This document shows positions 60,287 through 64,000 of a DNA stretch of 64,000 nt, one piece after another (position 1 is the first letter of the stretch; every line of letters begins with the position of its first letter). The translations under genes and the position numbers were made by a program. The notes beneath the pieces were generated by a model that saw nothing but the letters and a program-made list of their open reading frames with translations, searched no databases and was not told where the DNA came from. Origin of the DNA: Rhodospirillaceae bacterium (GTDB taxonomy: Bacteria > Pseudomonadota > Alphaproteobacteria > UBA8366); assembly GCA_002722095.1 (NCBI GenBank), contig PBKG01000006.1, positions 164,669 to 228,668 of the forward strand, read 5' to 3'.

Positions 60287-61378
60287 TTAGGAGCTTCCGC
60301 CGAACTTCTTCTTAATCCAGGCATTCATCCACTTCTTGTTCTTAGGAGACATCGTGGTCGCGAACTTGATCACGGCCTGTGCGTCCTTACCGAACGAATG
60401 CTGATATTTACCCATATCCTTCTTAATGAAGTCCAAGAACTTCGGATCTTTGTAGATCTTTTTGAAGGTGTCGACATAGGTCTTGTAGACGGCATCGGAA
60501 GTACCCTTAGGCAACGCCATCGACTTCGAAGCACTCACGCCCATGGCGATGAAGTTCTTGAGAACTTCCCAATGGGTACCGGAAGGCTTTTTGCCATTCG
60601 CGGCTTCGTAAGCTTCGACAACACTAGCCGAACGATGACCCAAGAACGGGTCTTTGATGAGCTTACCTTTCGGGGTCAACACGCCGAGATTCATGAACAA
60701 CTTGACGTCGCCCTTCTTCTCCCACTTGGTGACCGACTTGTTGAACTTCGCTGCGCTATCGTAGTTGATATTCAACTCGCCACGCAGGATAGCTTTACGC
60801 TGCTTGCCCGTGGAGAGACCGAACACCGGCTTCGGGAAGAAGCCGAGCAGGTCAAACGCCAAAAAGGCACGAAGTTCTGCAGAAGTCTTGTTCTTGGCAC
60901 CGAAAACGAGCTTCGACTTACGGAGCGACTGAACGTCCTTCTTAATGTCGATCGCGGCCACGCCGGTTTGATCCGGACGGGCATAGATCGCGGTCCCGAG
61001 CGGGTTCGCAATGATGATGCGCCAGCTATTGGGATCGTATTTGACCTTTTTTCCACCAAACAAGTAGCTGGTCATGGTCGAGGTCGAGCAGGTCAGAAGA
61101 GTGAGACCGTCGCCCTTTTGCCGTTGGAAATAGTTCGCGCCCAAGATCGAGCTGCCGCCCGGTTTGTTCAGAACCACAACCTTCGGATTGCCCGGCAGAT
61201 ACTGCTGCAGGAACGGTTGGAAAGTACGACCATAACGGCTGGCACCGCCACCCTCTTTAAAGGGGACGATGATGGTTACGGTTTTACCGCTAAAGTCAGT
61301 CATGGCAGACGCCGCGGCCGGCGCCAAAGCAACACCACCGCCTAAAGCGGCAGCGGCCATAAGTTTGCGTACAGACAT
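60287..61378 (-). CDS. TctC/Bug-type periplasmic substrate-binding protein
   Basis: 363 residues from ATG 61378 behind GGGAGGCATAAT. A signal peptide (SVRKLMAAAALGGGVALAPAAASA, cleavage near residue 25) then the mature protein beginning MTDFSGKTVTIIVPFKEGGGASRYGR, which carries the family's VPFxxGGG loop. LNKPGGSSILGANYF follows. About 40 residues longer than typical TctC, with a Lys-rich C-terminus (KKWMNAWIKKKF). Captures carboxylates for a TctAB permease; the next gene downstream is such a permease, separated by a strong terminator. Confidence 0.9.
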   Translation of the reverse strand: MSVRKLMAAAALGGGVALAPAAASAMTDFSGKTVTIIVPFKEGGGASRYGRTFQPFLQQYLPGNPKVVVLNKPGGSSILGANYFQRQKGDGLTLLTCSTSTMTSYLFGGKKVKYDPNSWRIIIANPLGTAIYARPDQTGVAAIDIKKDVQSLRKSKLVFGAKNKTSAELRAFLAFDLLGFFPKPVFGLSTGKQRKAILRGELNINYDSAAKFNKSVTKWEKKGDVKLFMNLGVLTPKGKLIKDPFLGHRSASVVEAYEAANGKKPSGTHWEVLKNFIAMGVSASKSMALPKGTSDAVYKTYVDTFKKIYKDPKFLDFIKKDMGKYQHSFGKDAQAVIKFATTMSPKNKKWMNAWIKKKFGGSS

Positions 61379-61774
61379 ATTATGCCTCCCTTGCACTGCC
61401 GCGGGCGGGCCCTTCGCCTACATGACGTATGCCTCTTTGGCAGAAGATGGCGCCCCTTCCGGCCCGGATCGTTATTTTTTTCCCGGACTTTTGGCGATCG
61501 CCACCGGCAACCCTCCCACAGACGGTAATATTGCCGTATTAGTGCGCTAATTTTTGCAGAATCGGCCTATGAGTCAAGAACCTATATCGATTCGACCATA
61601 TAAAAATGGAATCGGGACCACCCGTGATTTCAATATAAGTTGGTCAAACTGCGAAAATTACGCGGTCGACGGGTCCAAGAACACTATTATTGTAATCCTT
61701 GCTTAGCCATCATTGCAGAATTGAACGATATAGGAATCATTCGGAAACCACATAGGATCGAAAAAGAGGTTTCG
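61379..61774. promoter_or_regulatory. divergent regulatory region between TctC and isochorismatase-like genes
   Basis: 396 nt without a credible gene. Near the middle are a 16-bp near-palindrome ACGGTAATATTGCCGT at 61522-61537 and, immediately adjoining, ATTAG-TGCG-CTAAT at 61538-61551, a likely regulator site for the divergent genes. The part 61585-61650 is AT-rich. An open frame upstream of the hydrolase start (from 61640) is not protein-like. Sites seen; their regulator is unknown. Confidence 0.5.
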
Positions 61775-62470
61775 ATGGATAAATTGGACCATTGGCGCGA
61801 AACGATTGCGCTTTCCAATGACGATATAGACCGTCTGCGCCGTGCCGGGCACGGACGTGAAATTGGCTTCGGGGACCGGCCCGCACTTTTGAATGTGGAT
61901 AGCCACAACCTGTTCATTGATCCGAAATACCCGTTCTGCGCCGCACTCGACCCAGAAGGCTTGGAGAACGTGCTCGCAGAAACCACGCGGTTATGCCGCA
62001 CGCTCGGCCTCCCGATTTACTATGTCCGGCGCGATATCCGCGATCATCCGGCAAAAATGGGTATGCGCAACAACCGCTATGAAGGCCTCCGCACGGCGGA
62101 AAATAACGACCCCGGGATCGCCCATGACCCCGAGGCCGACGACTGGCCCCGGTCATACGCCCCAACCGAAGAAGACGTCATAGTCTACAAAAATAAAAGC
62201 TCGGCCTTTTTCGGCACACCACTCGATGCCTGGCTCCGTTACCAAAACGTCGACACGCTGATTGTCTGCGGCATGACCACGAGCGGTTGCGTCCGCGCCA
62301 CCGTTACCGATGCGTTCGCGCTAAATTTTCGCGTTACCGTGATAGCGGACGGCTGCAGTGACCTAAGCCCGGCCCAGCATAATGCCAGCCTGTTCGACAT
62401 GGACATGAAGTTGGCCGACGTAAAACCGATCGCCGCATTATCCGACGAGCTTAAGGAGCGGTTCGGATAG
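61775..62470 (+). CDS. isochorismatase-family cysteine hydrolase (N-carbamoylsarcosine amidase-like)
   Basis: 231 residues from ATG 61775 behind AAAGAGG. Catalytic triad: D42 (LLNVDSHNLF), a Lys in VYKNKSSAF (K139/K141) and nucleophile C172 (GMTTSGCVRAT) with the usual cis-peptide region before it. Members hydrolyse amides, ureido groups or vinyl ethers. HHHexpression of a partner is not evident; it stands alone between two transport systems, and could open an amide of an imported compound. Confidence 0.88.
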   Translation: MDKLDHWRETIALSNDDIDRLRRAGHGREIGFGDRPALLNVDSHNLFIDPKYPFCAALDPEGLENVLAETTRLCRTLGLPIYYVRRDIRDHPAKMGMRNNRYEGLRTAENNDPGIAHDPEADDWPRSYAPTEEDVIVYKNKSSAFFGTPLDAWLRYQNVDTLIVCGMTTSGCVRATVTDAFALNFRVTVIADGCSDLSPAQHNASLFDMDMKLADVKPIAALSDELKERFG

Positions 62471-62479
62471 ACTGGGTTT

Positions 62480-64000
62480 CTACTGGAACGGCCAGGGCAA
62501 ATTGACATGGAAATAGTATTGCAGGATGCCGCGTGGATATTCGAGCGTCATCAAATGCTGGATCGTGCCTAACAAACAAATAAAGGCGAAGGAATTGAGC
62601 GCACAATAGAGATGGCGCACGCCGCCTTTGATGCGAATGAATAGATAGGTGTAGGCGGCGACACCGATCACAAACCCGACCAGCGCCGAGACCAGCAGCA
62701 TCAACAACAGCCAGCCCATGTAGTGTTCGCTCGAGCGGTATTCCACGTGCTCGCTGAATTCCTCGCGTTCGGAATCATAAAACACCGAATGCGGCTTCTT
62801 CCTAACCAGAAGCTGGACCCCCATCGGAATCAGGAATGCCAACGTGATGCCGCACGCGATTTGCGGATATAGCCCCGACAACCAGGTAACGGTGAAGGAA
62901 TTACCTAGCATCACCAGCGTGAACACCAGAATAACGCCGAAAAACACCACTTGCGGCCATCGGCGAATGTGCGTGTGCGGACCGTCTTCAGGCATTTCGG
63001 GCAAGGGCGGCTTGAACTTGGCCGCCGCGATCACCGAGCCAATGGTAAAAATCAACAGCATGATCACGACCGGACGCTCCATGAAGGAAAAGCCATAGGT
63101 TTTGACCGCGTGATAGACCGACTCTTCGACCTTCACCGCCAGCACGAAACCGATCAGCATCGCCGGACGCGGCCAGCCGAACCGTTTCATGTAAACACCG
63201 AGGGTGCTGAAGATGAAAAGGGCAATAAGATCGCCCCAGTCCCGTGTCGCCTGAAAGGCGGCGAAGAAAACGATGCCGAACATGAAGGGGGCGACCAGCA
63301 CATACCGGATCAAGGTAATCTTGGCGAGTTGGCCCGCCAGCACGGTGCATAAGCCTGCGCCGACTACATTGGCAATCGCGATCGACCAAATCATGACATA
63401 GACGAGATCGAGCTGGTCGGTCACCAATTCGACACCGGGCTCGATACCGATCAGCACGAACCCGCCGAGCAGAATCGCCATGCCGCCGGAGCCGGGAATA
63501 CCGAACAGGATTGTTGGGATCAGGGCGCCGCCTTCCTTCGCGTTATTCGCGGATTCCGGTGCGATCACGCCGCGAACATCGCCGGTGCCGTAGCTTTCCT
63601 TGTTGTCGGTAGTCTGAATGGCATGGCTATAGGCGATCCAATCGATCACCGTGCCGCCCAGGCCCGGTAGGGCACCAACGAGGCAGCCGATGACCGCGCA
63701 GCGCAGCGACAGCCACCAATCCTTACACCAATCGAAAAAGCCCCGTGTCCAGCCCGATCCGAGTTTCTCGCTTTTTGAGATCGCCCATTGCCGCCGCAAA
63801 AGATCGACGATCTCAGGGGTCGCAAACATCGATAGACCCAACACCACCAACGGAATCGGCTCGATCAGATATTCGGTTCCGAAGGTAAGGCGTAAATCGC
63901 CCATCATTGGCGCAGCACCGATGGCGCCGAGCATGAGACCCATGCCGCAACTGGCGAAGCCTTTGATTGGGTTTAGGCCCGTCAACATGCCAACCATGGT
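62480..64000 (-). CDS. TctA-TctB fusion permease, N-terminus beyond window
   Basis: 506 C-terminal residues are visible; the frame runs off the right edge in the middle of TctA (VGMLTGLNPIKGF corresponds to about residue 155 of the 56043 gene). PGLGGTVIDWIAYSHA, GIPGSGGMAILLGG, the linker PEDGPHTHIRRW and the TctB-like helices are present. It is the third fusion of this type within 8 kb, more divergent than the other two are from each other. Convergent with the isochorismatase gene, 9 nt between stops. Confidence 0.92.
   Translation of the reverse strand, partial: TMVGMLTGLNPIKGFASCGMGLMLGAIGAAPMMGDLRLTFGTEYLIEPIPLVVLGLSMFATPEIVDLLRRQWAISKSEKLGSGWTRGFFDWCKDWWLSLRCAVIGCLVGALPGLGGTVIDWIAYSHAIQTTDNKESYGTGDVRGVIAPESANNAKEGGALIPTILFGIPGSGGMAILLGGFVLIGIEPGVELVTDQLDLVYVMIWSIAIANVVGAGLCTVLAGQLAKITLIRYVLVAPFMFGIVFFAAFQATRDWGDLIALFIFSTLGVYMKRFGWPRPAMLIGFVLAVKVEESVYHAVKTYGFSFMERPVVIMLLIFTIGSVIAAAKFKPPLPEMPEDGPHTHIRRWPQVVFFGVILVFTLVMLGNSFTVTWLSGLYPQIACGITLAFLIPMGVQLLVRKKPHSVFYDSEREEFSEHVEYRSSEHYMGWLLLMLLVSALVGFVIGVAAYTYLFIRIKGGVRHLYCALNSFAFICLLGTIQHLMTLEYPRGILQYYFHVNLPWPFQ

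Noticed and set aside
60398..61345. 315-codon + strand open frame
   Set aside because: Antisense shadow of the TctC-type gene, which has a signal peptide, ribosome site and terminator.
1..64000. mobile element or phage origin of the array
   Set aside because: No transposase, integrase, tRNA-bordered site or long direct repeat was seen; duplication within the locus explains the copies.
1..64000. tRNA, rRNA or riboswitch genes
   Set aside because: No cloverleaf, rRNA core or known riboswitch consensus was recognised by eye; a covariance-model search could still find one.

Overview
The window looks like a chromosomal catabolic region of a moderately high-GC proteobacterium. An alphaproteobacterium (Rhodospirillales-like) is most likely, judging from the mixture of TauD/TfdA dioxygenases, TauE/SafE exporters, fused TctA-TctB permeases, MmgE/PrpD, FAH, enolase-superfamily, NHase and CoxL-type genes and from the strong GGAGG ribosome binding sites. 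The lineage is inference only; there is no rRNA or tRNA here to anchor it. No transposase, integrase, phage gene or CRISPR array was seen.

The dominant feature is an extraordinary concentration of Fe(II)/2-oxoglutarate dioxygenases of the TauD/TfdA family: 30 copies in 64 kb, counting one cut by the left edge. All 29 complete copies keep the HxD...H metal triad. They fall into blocks: three on + at 2-2066 (two of an unusual subtype); two on - at 3405-5390; a 12-gene - strand run at 7231-18753 made only of dioxygenases with 6-39 nt gaps; a singleton at 26142; ten on + at 40583-50840; and two on - at 54260-56021 that resemble classical TauD most closely.

Layout. 1-3.4 kb: + operon of dioxygenases, a 30-residue membrane peptide, an FAH-family hydrolase and a lone receiver domain. 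3.4-7.2 kb: dioxygenase pair plus an SDR, divergent from an IclR regulator across a palindrome-rich promoter. 7.2-18.75 kb: the 12-dioxygenase operon. 18.9-26 kb: quinone oxidoreductase, CobW-type GTPase, CoxL-type molybdenum hydroxylase subunit, TauE/SafE, TIM-barrel isomerase, amidohydrolase. 26-31 kb: dioxygenase, orphan ORF, two-subunit TPP decarboxylase resembling sulfopyruvate decarboxylase, MmgE/PrpD. 30.8-37 kb: MFS and DMT transporters and a - strand operon ArgH-like lyase / asparaginase-like / Rieske / Co-type nitrile hydratase alpha / beta N-module. 37-54.3 kb: one long + strand operon of enolase-superfamily enzyme, three TauE/SafE paralogues, ten dioxygenases, a four-rhodanese protein, an NMT1-like binding protein and two MFS carriers. 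54.3-64 kb: two dioxygenases, then three TctA-TctB fusion permeases with one TctC-type binding protein and an isochorismatase-type hydrolase.

How it may work together (inference): TTT and MFS transporters import organic anions; each dioxygenase hydroxylates carbon next to a leaving group in a different substrate; TauE/SafE pumps, the rhodanese and the sulfopyruvate-decarboxylase-like enzyme fit with released sulfite or other sulfur. FAH, MmgE/PrpD, enolase, SDR, amidohydrolase and isochorismatase enzymes would process the carbon skeletons. Sulfonates or sulfate esters are therefore the favoured substrate class, but phosphonates, aryloxyalkanoates or carboxylates are not excluded. Two genes (at 9082 and 60183, both -) lack any standard start codon at the position where their paralogues begin.
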